Source: Neobacillus citreus (GTDB lineage: Bacteria > Bacillota > Bacilli > Bacillales > Cytobacillaceae). Taken from it: DNA of 35,824 nt. A program made the position numbers and the translations under genes. Position 1 is the stretch's first letter, and every line of letters begins with the position of its first letter. Positions 1 through 8,264 of this stretch are shown here, piece after piece. Below the pieces are notes generated by a model, which saw only the letters and a list, made by a program, of their open reading frames with translations, was not told the origin of the DNA and searched no databases. The stretch lies in the NCBI RefSeq assembly GCF_018343545.2, contig NZ_JAGYPE020000039.1:1-35824 (forward strand). The letters run 5' to 3'.

Positions 1-18
1 GGGCCGCCGCCAAATAAA

Positions 19-1194
19 TTAAAGTAATTCAAATACGCCTGCAGCACCCATTCCGCCGCCGATACACATGGTAACGACACCGAATTGTTCCTGTCTGCGT
101 CTTAGTTCATTGATTAGCGTTAAGGTTAATTTTGCACCTGTACAGCCAAGCGGGTGGCCTAATGCAATCGCACCGCCGTTTACGTTCACTTTTTCTTCAT
201 CAAGGCCAAGCTCGCGGATGACCTGGATGGACTGGGAAGCAAAGGCTTCGTTTAATTCAAACAGGTTGATATCGGAAACCTCAAGGCCAGCAAGCTTAAG
301 AGCCTTTGGAACGGCAACAACCGGACCGACACCCATGATTTCCGGCGGAACGCCGCCGACAGCGAAGGAGCGGAATCTTGCCAATGGCTTAAGGCCAAGT
401 GCTTCAGCTTTTTCGCGGTCCATAATCATAACTGCAGCCGCACCATCACTTGTTTGTGATGCATTACCGGCAGTTACTGAACCTGTTACCGAGAATGCAG
501 GACGAAGCTTTGCAAGTGTTTCAAGATTTGTTTCCGGACGAACACCTTCATCAACAGAAAACTTGATTGTTTTTTCAACCAGTTTATTGTCTTTACCGAC
601 AGAACGGAAAGTAACATCAACTGGAACGATTTCATCAACAAATTTGCCTTCCTGGATGGCTTTGAAAGCTCGTTGATGGCTTCTTACTGCAAAAGCGTCC
701 TGCTCTTCACGGGTAATGCCATATTTTTTCGCTACCTCTTCAGCTGTATGACCCATTCCCATGTAATATTCCGGTGCGCTTTCGACTAGTTTTGCGTTTG
801 GCCGGATCACGTGTCCACCCATTGGCAGCAAGCTCATTGATTCCACTCCGCCGGCGATCGCTGTGTCAGTGTGCCCAAGCATGATGGATTGTGCAGCATA
901 GGCAACCGCCTGCAAACCGGATGAGCAGAAACGATTGACAGTAATGGCTGGAACCGTGTGCGGAAGTCCTGCCAATGCCCCAATGTTTCTTGCCACGTTC
1001 ATGCCTTGCTCTGCTTCAGGTGTCGCGCAGCCTATGACTAAATCATCGATATTACCATCATAATTTCCGGCACGCTTTAATGTTTCTTTAACGACTAATG
1101 CTCCCAAATCATCAGGACGAACCTGGGCAAGCGTTCCTTTTTTCGACTTGCCGACCGGTGTTCTTGCTCCGGCAACGATTACCGCTTCTCTCAT
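19..1194 (-). CDS. fadA: Acetyl-CoA C-acyltransferase (3-ketoacyl-CoA thiolase)
   Basis: Thiolase that catalyses the last step of fatty-acid beta-oxidation in the cytoplasm, cleaving 3-ketoacyl-CoA with CoA to acetyl-CoA and a shortened acyl-CoA. The 391-aa protein has the usual thiolase length. The nucleophilic cysteine is Cys90 in NRFCSSGLQ, the catalytic histidine lies in GGAIALGHPLGCTG, and the second cysteine in TMCIGGGMGAAG near the C terminus. I place the start at 1194 (MREAVIVAGART) because a GAGAGGG ribosome-binding site precedes it; the upstream in-frame ATG at 1218 has none. It follows fadN on the same strand after about 107 bp and is probably co-transcribed with it. In Bacillus subtilis (yusLKJ) the acyl-CoA dehydrogenase fadE comes next, which here would lie off the left edge. 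Control is presumably by FadR through the fadN operator. Confidence 0.95.
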   Translation of the reverse strand: MREAVIVAGARTPVGKSKKGTLAQVRPDDLGALVVKETLKRAGNYDGNIDDLVIGCATPEAEQGMNVARNIGALAGLPHTVPAITVNRFCSSGLQAVAYAAQSIMLGHTDTAIAGGVESMSLLPMGGHVIRPNAKLVESAPEYYMGMGHTAEEVAKKYGITREEQDAFAVRSHQRAFKAIQEGKFVDEIVPVDVTFRSVGKDNKLVEKTIKFSVDEGVRPETNLETLAKLRPAFSVTGSVTAGNASQTSDGAAAVMIMDREKAEALGLKPLARFRSFAVGGVPPEIMGVGPVVAVPKALKLAGLEVSDINLFELNEAFASQSIQVIRELGLDEEKVNVNGGAIALGHPLGCTGAKLTLTLINELRRRQEQFGVVTMCIGGGMGAAGVFELL

Positions 1195-1245
1195 GTAAGT
1201 TCCCTCTCTTTCTTCCAATCTTGGAATATACGAATCTATATGTCT

Positions 1246-1268
1246 GCCAAGGGCGCAGGGCCCCTGGC
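1246..1268 (-). other. Hairpin in the fadN-fadA intergenic region
   Basis: An imperfect inverted repeat (GCCAAGGGC and GCCCCTGGC, one mismatch, 5-base loop) lies between the fadN stop and the fadA start. No T-run follows on the minus strand, so it is not a classical terminator. It could be an mRNA processing or stability element that sets the ratio of the two enzymes. That role is inference only. Confidence 0.35.
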
Positions 1269-1301
1269 TGTCACTTAACGTTTAATACTTCAAGCTCGTT
1301 T

Positions 1302-3689
1302 CTAGTTTCTTAACGGCTTGCCTTTTACAAGCATGTGCTGCATGCGCTGCTGTGTTTTAGGTTCTTTGATTAAGCTTAAGAAAGCTTCTCTTTCAAGGTC
1401 TAATAGATATTCCTCGTCGACTTCGGTACCATATGGTACTTTACCGCCGGCAATGACGTAGGCGATTTTCTTCGCAATCTTTAGGTCATGCTCAGAAATG
1501 TAGCCTGAAAGCTTCATCCCTTCAGCACCTAGTAAAAGTGTTGCATAACCAGTTTCACCAACAACCGGTACCTTCTTCTTCACGCGTGTTTTATATCCTT
1601 TTTCGTGTAAAGCAAGTACAGCTTGCTTTGCATCATATAATAAGTGGTCACCGTTTACACTGATTCCGTCAGCTTTGCTTAAGAAATTATTCTCGCGCGC
1701 TTCTTCAGCAGAAGTGGAAACCTTTGCAGTAGCAATTGATTCGAATACCTTATTGGCAACCTGCTGGAGGTCGAATTGAACTCCGTTTGGCATGTTTTCT
1801 AAGTGTTTGATGTAAAGCTCTTTGTTTCCACCACCGCCAGGCAATAGTCCGACTCCGACTTCAACAAGACCCATATACGTTTCAGCAGAAGCTTGAATAT
1901 GTGCAGATGGCAAGCAAACCTCAGCCCCGCCGCCAAGTGTCATGCCAAATGGCGCAGCGACAACCGGTTTGGCGCTGTATTTTACTTTTAATAATGCTTT
2001 GTGAAGCTGACGAACTACCATGTCAAGCTCCCAATAGTTGTCATCCTGCGCTTCCATCAGCATCATTGCTAGGTTAGCACCGACGCAGAAGTTCTTGCCC
2101 TGGTTGCCAATAACAAGACCCTTGTAGTTTTTCTCCACTTCATCAACAGCAAAGTTGATCATTTGAATCGTGTCCATGCCGAGTGCATTGTTTGGAGAAT
2201 GAAACTCTAAGAGTGCTACTCCATCACCGATATCGATTAGGCTTGCGCCGCTGTTTTTCTTAATAACGCCTTTTTGTTTCTTAATTTTCTTAAGATCAAT
2301 CGTTTTTGGATTGAACTCAACAAGCTTGTATTCACCTTTATCGTAGTAGTAAAGCTCGTTATTTTCTTCTTTATAGAAGGAAGTAAAGCCTTTTTCGAGC
2401 ATTTCGGTTACCCACGAAGGGACTTCCATGCCTTGTTCCTTCATCTTCGCTACCGATTTTTCAACACCGATGGCATCCCATGCTTCGAACGGTCCGTGCT
2501 CCCAGCCGAAGCCCCATTTCATGGCACGGTCGATGGAAACGATATTATCCGCGATTTCCCCTAAAAGCTTAGCGGAATAAACTAAGTTTTGGGAGTTGGT
2601 ATTCCATAAAAATTGTCCGGCACGGTCATTTGCGTAAACAAGCGCTTTCAATTTGTTGCCGGTGCCCTTTTCCTGCTTAGCAAGCTCCATGGATGGAGTA
2701 GACAGCTTTTTGCGCGGACCGTATTCAAGTGTATGTGGATCTAATTCAAGAATTTCTTTACCTTGTTTCTTGAAGAAACCTTGACCAGACTTGCTTCCTA
2801 ACCAGCCGTTTTCAATCATTTGCTTAAGGAAAGCAGGTACTTCAAAAACTTCCTTCTCGTGACCTTCGACTTTTTCGTACACGTTCCCAGCAACGTGATA
2901 GAAAGTGTCTAGTCCAACTACATCAAGAGTTCGGAAGGTAGCACTTTTTGCACGGCCAATTAGTGGACCAGTGAGGGAATCAACTTCACCGACACTATAA
3001 CCGCCCTTTAACATTTCGCGGACAGTGACGAGCAGGCCGTAAGTTCCGATGCGGTTGGCGATAAAGTTTGGTGTATCCTTCGCTACAACGACACCTTTAC
3101 CTAAGACATCCTCGCCAAATGTTTTCATGAATGAAAGCACTTCTGCATCAGTATATTGTGTAGGGATGATCTCTAATAATTTCAGGTAGCGCGGCGGGTT
3201 GAAAAAGTGTGTTCCAAGGAAGTGCTTTTGGAAATCCTCTGAACGGCCTTCCACCATCGCTTCAACAGAGATACCAGAAGTATTGGAGCTAATAATGCTG
3301 CCTGGTTTGCGGTATTGGTCAACTTTTTCAAAAACTTGCTTCTTAACATTGAGGTTTTCAACGACTACTTCGATCACCCAGTCAACATCTTTCAGTTTCT
3401 CAAGGTCATCTTCAAGATTACCTGCTTCGATTAGCGCGATATTCTTCTTGGCTGAAAGTGGTGCTGGCTTTTGCTTAAGTAATTTTTGAATGTTTGTGGC
3501 TGCGATGCGGTTGCGTACCTGTTTATCTTCTAATGTAAGTCCTTTGGCTGCTTCTTCTTTTGTCAATTCACGTGGCACGATATCCAATAATAGTGTTGGA
3601 ATGCCGATATTTGCTAGATGTGCCGCAATTCCTGATCCCATCACTCCGGATCCTAAAACGGCTGCTTTTTTGATTAATTGGTTCAACAT
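1302..3689 (-). CDS. fadN: 3-hydroxyacyl-CoA dehydrogenase / enoyl-CoA hydratase
   Basis: Bifunctional beta-oxidation enzyme (YusL type) that hydrates 2-enoyl-CoA and oxidises L-3-hydroxyacyl-CoA with NAD. The 795-aa chain begins with a Rossmann fold (AAVLGSGVMGSGIAAHL, residues 9-25), followed by the C-terminal dehydrogenase domain with the HFFNPPRYLKLLE and GTYGLLVTV regions. The crotonase domain lies in roughly the last 300 residues, with the oxyanion region FCVGANLAMM and a catalytic-Glu region GLVEVGVGLLPGGGG. This dehydrogenase-first order is the reverse of the E. coli FadB order and is typical of Bacillus FadN. The start at 3689 is chosen because GAAGGGGGAG sits just upstream; the ATG at 3704 lies inside that leader. 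A FadR operator overlaps the 5' leader. Confidence 0.95.
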   Translation of the reverse strand: MLNQLIKKAAVLGSGVMGSGIAAHLANIGIPTLLLDIVPRELTKEEAAKGLTLEDKQVRNRIAATNIQKLLKQKPAPLSAKKNIALIEAGNLEDDLEKLKDVDWVIEVVVENLNVKKQVFEKVDQYRKPGSIISSNTSGISVEAMVEGRSEDFQKHFLGTHFFNPPRYLKLLEIIPTQYTDAEVLSFMKTFGEDVLGKGVVVAKDTPNFIANRIGTYGLLVTVREMLKGGYSVGEVDSLTGPLIGRAKSATFRTLDVVGLDTFYHVAGNVYEKVEGHEKEVFEVPAFLKQMIENGWLGSKSGQGFFKKQGKEILELDPHTLEYGPRKKLSTPSMELAKQEKGTGNKLKALVYANDRAGQFLWNTNSQNLVYSAKLLGEIADNIVSIDRAMKWGFGWEHGPFEAWDAIGVEKSVAKMKEQGMEVPSWVTEMLEKGFTSFYKEENNELYYYDKGEYKLVEFNPKTIDLKKIKKQKGVIKKNSGASLIDIGDGVALLEFHSPNNALGMDTIQMINFAVDEVEKNYKGLVIGNQGKNFCVGANLAMMLMEAQDDNYWELDMVVRQLHKALLKVKYSAKPVVAAPFGMTLGGGAEVCLPSAHIQASAETYMGLVEVGVGLLPGGGGNKELYIKHLENMPNGVQFDLQQVANKVFESIATAKVSTSAEEARENNFLSKADGISVNGDHLLYDAKQAVLALHEKGYKTRVKKKVPVVGETGYATLLLGAEGMKLSGYISEHDLKIAKKIAYVIAGGKVPYGTEVDEEYLLDLEREAFLSLIKEPKTQQRMQHMLVKGKPLRN

Positions 3690-3708
3690 TGTCTCCCCCT
3701 TCAAACTT

Positions 3709-3726
3709 TGAATGAATACTCATTCA
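3709..3726 (-). promoter_or_regulatory. FadR operator upstream of fadN
   Basis: The 18-bp palindrome TGAATGAATACTCATTCA matches the Bacillus FadR (YsiA) consensus as I know it, TGAATGANTANTCATTCA, at every specified position. It lies 7 bp upstream of the fadN ribosome-binding site, so bound FadR would block transcription. Long-chain acyl-CoA releases FadR in B. subtilis, which would induce fadN-fadA on fatty acids. A separate half site (TGAATGAG) lies near 3754. I could not assign a convincing -35/-10 pair. Confidence 0.88.
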
Positions 3727-3908
3727 TTTTTTGGGTAAAAAAATTTCAAACACCTGAATGAGTTTTACTACTAATTACTATAAGATATTTCAAAAAATTG
3801 TGCAATCGGTAAACGTGGAAAATTGAAATTTTTTTGAATAATGATTCTTCTTCTCACTACGATATATATTTTTGGGGCTGGGCAACCTATATTTTGAGGT
3901 GATAAACA

Positions 3909-4040
3909 ATGGCGAAAATGAAGAAAAATCCGTCTAAGGCAGGCGTCAGCGCAGCGAGTGTGCAAGGTAATGCCGGACCGGGCCGCGAAGCAAGCGGAGT
4001 GGACAAGCAAAACAGCCAGAATAGTCAATTTAAACGATAA
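3909..4040 (+). CDS. yuzL: YuzL family small protein
   Basis: A 43-aa, Lys/Ser/Gly/Asn-rich hydrophilic protein. It begins MAKMKKNPSKAGVSAASVQG, which I recognise as the start of the YuzL family found next to fadN in Bacillus. A good ribosome-binding site, GAGGTGA, lies 7 bp before the ATG. The composition, with small residues, few hydrophobics and the SKAGVSAASV motif, resembles small acid-soluble spore-type proteins, but no function is established. It is divergent from fadN and followed directly by a strong terminator, so it forms a single-gene unit. Family assignment is firm from sequence and synteny; the spore link is inference. Confidence 0.85.
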   Translation: MAKMKKNPSKAGVSAASVQGNAGPGREASGVDKQNSQNSQFKR

Positions 4041-4047
4041 TTGTTAG

Positions 4048-4087
4048 AAAAAAGGTGCTCCTGGGTTCAGTTTGGAGCACCTTTTTT
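4048..4087 (+). terminator. Intrinsic terminator of yuzL (bidirectional)
   Basis: GGTGCTCC at 4054-4061 pairs with GGAGCACC at 4074-4081, flanked by an A-run on the left and a T-run on the right. It can therefore also end transcripts arriving on the minus strand through array A. Confidence 0.85.
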
Positions 4088-4111
4088 GGTGGAAATTCGC
4101 ATTCCGAGTTG

Positions 4112-4187
4112 TCTATCGGCGAATTTTTCGATTCTATCGGCGAATTTCAAGTCTCTATCGGCGAATCCGGCAATTCTATCGGCGAAT
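4112..4187 (+). repeat. 21-bp phased repeat array A (4 units)
   Basis: Four identical 13-bp cores TCTATCGGCGAAT begin at 4112, 4133, 4154 and 4175, exactly 21 bp apart. The 8-bp spacers (TTTTCGAT, TTCAAGTC, CCGGCAAT) are unrelated to one another. The array fills the space between the yuzL terminator and the stop codon of the DUF2573 gene, that is, a convergent 3' region. Because 21 is a multiple of three, it gives a spurious open frame repeating Ser-Ile-Gly-Glu-x-x-x. See arrays B to E. Confidence 0.9.
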
Positions 4188-4194
4188 CGAAAAA

Positions 4195-4446
4195 TTACTT
4201 CTTCGTAGACTGCCTATGCTGTTCATTTAAGACCTTAATTTCATTAATAATTTCCTTCATTTCCGCGCGCGCTTCCGGATAAAGCGCACTCCAGTGGCCG
4301 ATTAACGCTGGCATCGACTTGGCGATATGCGAGTACAGCGCCCAAGCCTTAACTTTTTCTTTTGTCTCTCCATCAGTTTCCCCAACCAACAGCTCACTAT
4401 ATTTCTCAAGCAAGGCCTCGAACTGCTGAGCAAAATCCTTCTCCAT
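4195..4446 (-). CDS. yusU: DUF2573 family protein (YusU-like)
   Basis: An 83-aa, highly charged, mostly helical protein (MEKDFAQQFEALLEKYSELL at the start) with no membrane segment or catalytic motif. The sequence and its place next to a YusV-type ATPase match the DUF2573/YusU family. The start at 4446 is preferred because GGAAGGTG lies 8 bp upstream. In-frame ATGs at 4464 and 4473 would give up to 92 aa but have no visible ribosome-binding site. The start lies inside the 3' end of the FhuF-like gene (41-bp overlap), so it is the last gene of the siderophore operon and probably translationally coupled. Its function is unknown. Confidence 0.75.
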   Translation of the reverse strand: MEKDFAQQFEALLEKYSELLVGETDGETKEKVKAWALYSHIAKSMPALIGHWSALYPEARAEMKEIINEIKVLNEQHRQSTKK

Positions 4447-5203
4447 CTTCCTGGCACCTTCCATTCTTGACATTTAGACTGCACGGGCAGGTTTTGCAGC
4501 GTTTGCTGCTCCCTTCAAGCTGGTATGTAAAGCAGCACGTTTTTCTGATACGTACCTCTTCTGCCTGCTCATCCAAATAAATTTTTTCAACGTAATATTT
4601 TTGCAGTGGGTTCAGCTTATAGCGGCCAAACAAAGACCCTTCTGCTTCAAAAATTAAGAACGAAAAATCCTCTACTGCATTTTTATGTTCTTTTAATTGT
4701 GATTCGTACAGCCAAAATATATAAACAGCAATATTTTCCCACAGAATCAATTTCGAAATACCAAATGTTTTTTCAAACAGTGTTATTAGCGGGTAAATAT
4801 TTTTTGCAAAAAGCTCTTTGACCACACCTTTCCGCCATTGAGAACGTGCTTCCCTGGTATCCCAATCTTCAGCTGTAAAATCCTTGAGTGAGAAAGCCGG
4901 AAGCCAGTTACTCTCTTCTGAAGCGGCCTCCATTTTAACAGCCTCAAACGAAACATTGATTTTTTTATTCCAGGCGGTCATCGCATAAAGCGAAATTACC
5001 GCTAAAAAGGCATACCTTTTGATAAAAATCGAGGAAGCTATTTTTTCCGAGGGAGCACCTATCGTTTTCGACAGGTCCGCCATAAAATTTTTTAAGAAGG
5101 CTTCATCAAGTAAATGAGCTGCTTCAAAGGAATCTTCCAAAGCAGCTTTGAGCCTGTATTTACTTAGTACAGCAATTTCTTCATCTGTTAGCAGTTTAAC
5201 CAT
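4406..5203 (-). CDS. FhuF-like ferric siderophore reductase
   Basis: Cytoplasmic 265-aa protein. Its C terminus carries the FhuF [2Fe-2S] signature, two adjacent cysteines, ten residues, then Cys-x2-Cys (RKTCCFTYQL followed by CKTCP). FhuF proteins reduce Fe(III) in imported siderophores to release iron. Bacilli often annotate this family as IucA/IucC C-terminal-like, but no synthetase motifs are visible. The start codon overlaps the last codons of the ATPase gene (ATGGTTAA arrangement), indicating translational coupling. About 20 residues, including two more cysteines, follow the Cys-x2-Cys motif; part of that tail is the overlap with the DUF2573 gene. Role is inferred from the motif and operon. 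Confidence 0.85.
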   Translation of the reverse strand: MVKLLTDEEIAVLSKYRLKAALEDSFEAAHLLDEAFLKNFMADLSKTIGAPSEKIASSIFIKRYAFLAVISLYAMTAWNKKINVSFEAVKMEAASEESNWLPAFSLKDFTAEDWDTREARSQWRKGVVKELFAKNIYPLITLFEKTFGISKLILWENIAVYIFWLYESQLKEHKNAVEDFSFLIFEAEGSLFGRYKLNPLQKYYVEKIYLDEQAEEVRIRKTCCFTYQLEGSSKRCKTCPCSLNVKNGRCQEDGEGFCSAVRGLA

Positions 5204-6017
5204 TGGCAGCCGCCGCCTTATCTAATATACATCTTCCCTTGCCATATGGAATGCATAATGGAGTTCCAAACAACGGGTCCATTGTTACCTCGCAGTCCAT
5301 ATCAAATACGTTTTTCACCAGGTTGCAGTTGATCACATGCTCCGGCTTTCCCTGGGCGTAGACATTTTGATTCTTGATGGCGACAATATTATGGGCATAA
5401 CGGCAGGCAAGATTTAGGTCGTGTAGCACCATGACCACCGTCCGTTTTTTCTTCTCATTTAATTCAAAAAGCAAATCAAGAATCTCGATTTGGTGGGTCA
5501 TGTCCAGGTAGGTCGTCGGCTCATCAAGTAAAATAATTTCTGTATCCTGAGCCAGGGTCATGGCAATCCAAGCCCGTTGCCTTTGGCCGCCGGAAAGGGA
5601 ATCCACAGGTCTGTCCTTTAAATCCTCTAGCCGTGTTGCTTTAAGGGCATCTTTTACCTTTTTCTCATCCTCTTCCGACCACTGCCGCAGCCAAGTTTGG
5701 TGTGGATAGCGTCCCTGCTTAACAAGCTGCAGGACAGTTAAGCCTTCAGGTGCAGTCGGTGACTGTGGCAAAATCGCCATTTTTTTTGCAATCTCCTTTG
5801 TCGATAACTTGGAGATTGCTTTACCATCAAGAAGAACAGAGCCGCTTTTCGGCTTTAGAAGACGGGCAATTGAACGAAGCAGAGTCGATTTTCCGCATCC
5901 ATTTGCACCTATAAAGACAGTAATTTCACCCTTAGGAATTTTTAAATCTAATTCCTTTATGATGAGAGTTTCTCCGTAGGATATGGACAACTCCTTTGTT
6001 TCAATCGAACTTGTCAT
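5196..6017 (-). CDS. yusV: Iron-siderophore ABC transporter ATP-binding protein
   Basis: 273-aa ATPase of a type II (FecCD-type) iron-siderophore importer. Walker A GANGCGKST is at about residues 38-46, the signature LSGGQRQR at 141-148, Walker B with DEPT at about 165-168, and the H-loop histidine near 199 (VLHDLNLACRYA). The long C-terminal tail with cysteines (NCNLVKNVFDMDCEVTMD) is typical of FhuC/YusV proteins. It sits directly behind the two permease genes and overlaps the reductase gene. In B. subtilis YusV serves several siderophore systems from a separate locus; here it is linked to its own permeases. The symbol is by family resemblance and synteny with the YusU-like gene. Confidence 0.88.
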   Translation of the reverse strand: MTSSIETKELSISYGETLIIKELDLKIPKGEITVFIGANGCGKSTLLRSIARLLKPKSGSVLLDGKAISKLSTKEIAKKMAILPQSPTAPEGLTVLQLVKQGRYPHQTWLRQWSEEDEKKVKDALKATRLEDLKDRPVDSLSGGQRQRAWIAMTLAQDTEIILLDEPTTYLDMTHQIEILDLLFELNEKKKRTVVMVLHDLNLACRYAHNIVAIKNQNVYAQGKPEHVINCNLVKNVFDMDCEVTMDPLFGTPLCIPYGKGRCILDKAAAANG

Positions 6018-6042
6018 ATAAAGCCAGCTCCTTCAGCAAGAT

Positions 6043-7098
6043 TTAGATATTTCTAGTTTTAAAAAGTAAGTAAATAAAGTAAGGGGCACCGATTCCTGCT
6101 GTAAATACTCCTGCAGGCACCTCCAACGGTGAAAACATCGTCCGGCCGATCAGGTCTGCCAGCATCACAAGGATTCCGCCAAGCAATGCTGAAACCGGCA
6201 GCAACGCACCAAAGGACGACCCGACAAGCCTGCGCGCCATATGCGGTGCCATTAGCCCGACAAAGCCAATGCCGCCGGCAAATGCCACGGAACCGCCGAT
6301 TAATGCCGTACTAATCATTAATAATAGAAAACGGTGCTTCTGTACCTTTTCACCCAAGCCAGTCGCTACGTCATCGCCAAGCTCTTGGATATTTAGCGTC
6401 CGCGCTGCCACAAAGGCAATAATCAAAAAAATCACTGCCCACGGGGCAAGAATGGCGACGTTTTTCCAATTGGAGCCATAGACGGTTCCGGTAATCCAAA
6501 TATTCGCCTGACTCGCCTGATAAATGGGCCCCATCACCATCAAAAGGGTTGTTAATGCCTGCATAAGGGTGGAAATTCCGATTCCAATTAACACAAGCCT
6601 AATCGGTGAAACTCCATTTTTCCAAGCAAGGAAATAAACTAAAAATGCTACAACCCCAGCGCCAATAAAAGCGGCTAGCGGGAGCCAAGCAATGCTGACG
6701 GTAAGCGAGTGGTTTTTGTCGCTAAATATCGCTAAAAAGCCGACAACAGCAACCGCCGCCCCGCCGGTAATTCCCAACACATCAGGAGATGCCAGCGGAT
6801 TGCGGATCATCCCTTGCAAAATACCGCCAGCTGTTGCTAAACACTGGCCAACAATGAGGGCGACAATAATGCGGGGCAGGCGGAAGGAGGTGATGACCAG
6901 CGTCTCCATATCCGGCCCGGAGCCAAATAACACCTTTAAAACGGTCAGAGGATTAATTTTCATTTCCCCGGATCCCGTACTCAGGACAAAAACCGCAAAC
7001 GTGATGATCAGCAGGACGGTAAAAGTAATTCCAGCTTTGCGGTCCATTAAAACAGAGAATCTGCCATTAAACAGACGGAAATTTTTATATTTGCTCAT
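6043..7098 (-). CDS. yfhA: Iron-siderophore ABC transporter permease, FecCD family (second)
   Basis: 351-aa integral membrane protein with about ten hydrophobic segments. FecCD hallmarks are visible: RLPRIIVALIVGQCLATAGG near the N terminus, NPLASPDVLGITGGA, and the ATPase-contact region GLGEKVQ followed by FAGGIGFVGLMAPHMAR and FSPLEVPAGVFTAGIGAPYF at the end. It pairs with the next upstream permease to form the channel. Its ATG overlaps the stop of the upstream gene by 4 bp (ATGA), so translation is coupled. By order and length it corresponds to YfhA of the schizokinen-type YfiYZ-YfhA system; the substrate itself cannot be read from sequence. Confidence 0.85.
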   Translation of the reverse strand: MSKYKNFRLFNGRFSVLMDRKAGITFTVLLIITFAVFVLSTGSGEMKINPLTVLKVLFGSGPDMETLVITSFRLPRIIVALIVGQCLATAGGILQGMIRNPLASPDVLGITGGAAVAVVGFLAIFSDKNHSLTVSIAWLPLAAFIGAGVVAFLVYFLAWKNGVSPIRLVLIGIGISTLMQALTTLLMVMGPIYQASQANIWITGTVYGSNWKNVAILAPWAVIFLIIAFVAARTLNIQELGDDVATGLGEKVQKHRFLLLMISTALIGGSVAFAGGIGFVGLMAPHMARRLVGSSFGALLPVSALLGGILVMLADLIGRTMFSPLEVPAGVFTAGIGAPYFIYLLFKTRNI

Positions 7099-8099
7099 CG
7101 TGCATTGAACCCCTTTCTTGCAATGTAAATGAAGAACGGAGTTCCAATAATGGCAGTCATCACACCGACAGGAACCTCTGACGGCATTAACAAATATCGG
7201 GCAGCAATATCGGCTGCCAATAATAATATAGCCCCTAAAACCCCGGCCATCGGGATAACCCAGCGATGGTCAATTCCGACAATCGACCTGGTGATATGAG
7301 GCACGACGATTCCCACAAAGCCAATCGGTCCGGCCACAGCCACGGATCCACCTGCAAGTAAGATGACAAGCACCCCAATGCCGATTTTAATGAACCCGGT
7401 ATTTAACCCAAGTCCTTTCGCTACGTCTTCCCCCATAGCAAGGATATTCATTTTTCCAGAAATCAGGAGGGAGCCAAGCCAGCCTGCTCCTATGTACGGC
7501 AAGACTGAAACAAGCGTTTCCAGCTTTCGGCCGGAGACCGAGCCAGCGAGCCAAAACAGCACCTGATCCAAGAGGGCTTCGTTCAAAACGAGCAAACCCT
7601 GCGTAAAAGACGAGAACATAGCCGCCATGGCCGCACCCGCTAATGTGAATTTCATTGGTGTTAAACCGCCGCGACCTACGGAGCCAATGACATAAACGCT
7701 GATGGCCGCGACCGCTGCTCCAAGGAAGGCTAATGCATTAAATCCTTGTGTACTATCAATAGAAAATAAGGTAATCGCGACTACTACAGCGAACCCTGCC
7801 CCCGCATTTATCCCAAAAATCCCGGGTGATGCCAACGGATTTTTCGTTAAGGTTTGCATTAACACCCCGGCAATCGCGAGACTTGCGCCGACTACGGAAG
7901 CAATCAATGCCCGTGGCAGCCGGACCGTTTGAATGATGATATGCTCATTTGAGCCATTATTGTTTGTAAAAGCGTCAATCGCCATTTGCAAATTCGTGTC
8001 TGTATATCCGAAGATGACACTCGCACACATAAGTAACAGCATTAGAATAATAGCCGCAAATAAGCCGGCCCATTTTAAGGAGGAACTTTTTAAAAGCAT
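7095..8099 (-). CDS. yfiZ: Iron-siderophore ABC transporter permease, FecCD family (first)
   Basis: 334-aa FecCD permease, first gene of the minus-strand iron operon. Motifs include RLPRALIASVVGASLAIAGV, NPLASPGIFGINAGAGF, the coupling region GLGLNTG, and VAGPIGFVGIVVPHITR, with PSEVPVGVMTAIIGTPFF at the C terminus. It forms a heterodimer with the following permease. The promoter region upstream (8150-8179) contains a Fur-box-like sequence over the -35 element, and the gene diverges from the binding-protein gene. The name follows the YfiZ position in the YfiYZ-YfhA system and is by similarity only. Confidence 0.85.
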   Translation of the reverse strand: MLLKSSSLKWAGLFAAIILMLLLMCASVIFGYTDTNLQMAIDAFTNNNGSNEHIIIQTVRLPRALIASVVGASLAIAGVLMQTLTKNPLASPGIFGINAGAGFAVVVAITLFSIDSTQGFNALAFLGAAVAAISVYVIGSVGRGGLTPMKFTLAGAAMAAMFSSFTQGLLVLNEALLDQVLFWLAGSVSGRKLETLVSVLPYIGAGWLGSLLISGKMNILAMGEDVAKGLGLNTGFIKIGIGVLVILLAGGSVAVAGPIGFVGIVVPHITRSIVGIDHRWVIPMAGVLGAILLLAADIAARYLLMPSEVPVGVMTAIIGTPFFIYIARKGFNAR

Positions 8100-8149
8100 G
8101 TTGAAAAACCTTTCTCTCTTTATCTTTAGTCAAATCCTCTCACTACTTT

Positions 8150-8179
8150 AGTCTATCGCTAATTGATAATGATTGTCAA
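8150..8179 (-). promoter_or_regulatory. SigA promoter of the permease-ATPase operon with overlapping Fur box
   Basis: On the minus strand a perfect TTGACA (8174-8179) is followed after 18 bp by TAGACT (8150-8155). The sequence TGATAATGATTGTCA at 8164-8178 overlaps the -35 and differs from the Fur 7-1-7 consensus TGATAATNATTATCA at one position. Iron-loaded Fur would therefore repress the operon. Confidence 0.7.
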
Positions 8180-8185
8180 TTAAAT

Positions 8186-8200
8186 TGATAACCGTTTTCA
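8186..8200 (-). promoter_or_regulatory. Secondary Fur-like site
   Basis: TGATAACCGTTTTCA is a partial 7-1-7 Fur-box match, with three mismatches against TGATAATNATTATCA. It lies 7 bp beyond the operator that overlaps the minus-strand promoter and may extend Fur occupancy. Confidence 0.45.
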
Positions 8201-8240
8201 ATTATGATGCTGCCAGCCCTCATGAAATTGTCATTGATTT

Positions 8241-8255
8241 TGAAAATCATTTTCA
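8241..8255 (+). promoter_or_regulatory. Fur-like palindrome upstream of the binding-protein promoter
   Basis: TGAAAATCATTTTCA is a perfect 7-1-7 palindrome with one change per half site from the Fur consensus. It ends 9 bp before the -35 of the plus-strand promoter. Confidence 0.6.
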
Positions 8256-8264
8256 ATAAAACTG

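Noticed and set aside
68..676. Long plus-strand open frame over fadA
   Set aside because: It runs antisense to fadA, with no ribosome-binding site or family resemblance. A shadow of the real gene.
3834..3875. Forespore (SigG-type) promoter for yuzL
   Set aside because: TGAATA is present but no matching -10 at the right distance; too weak to call.
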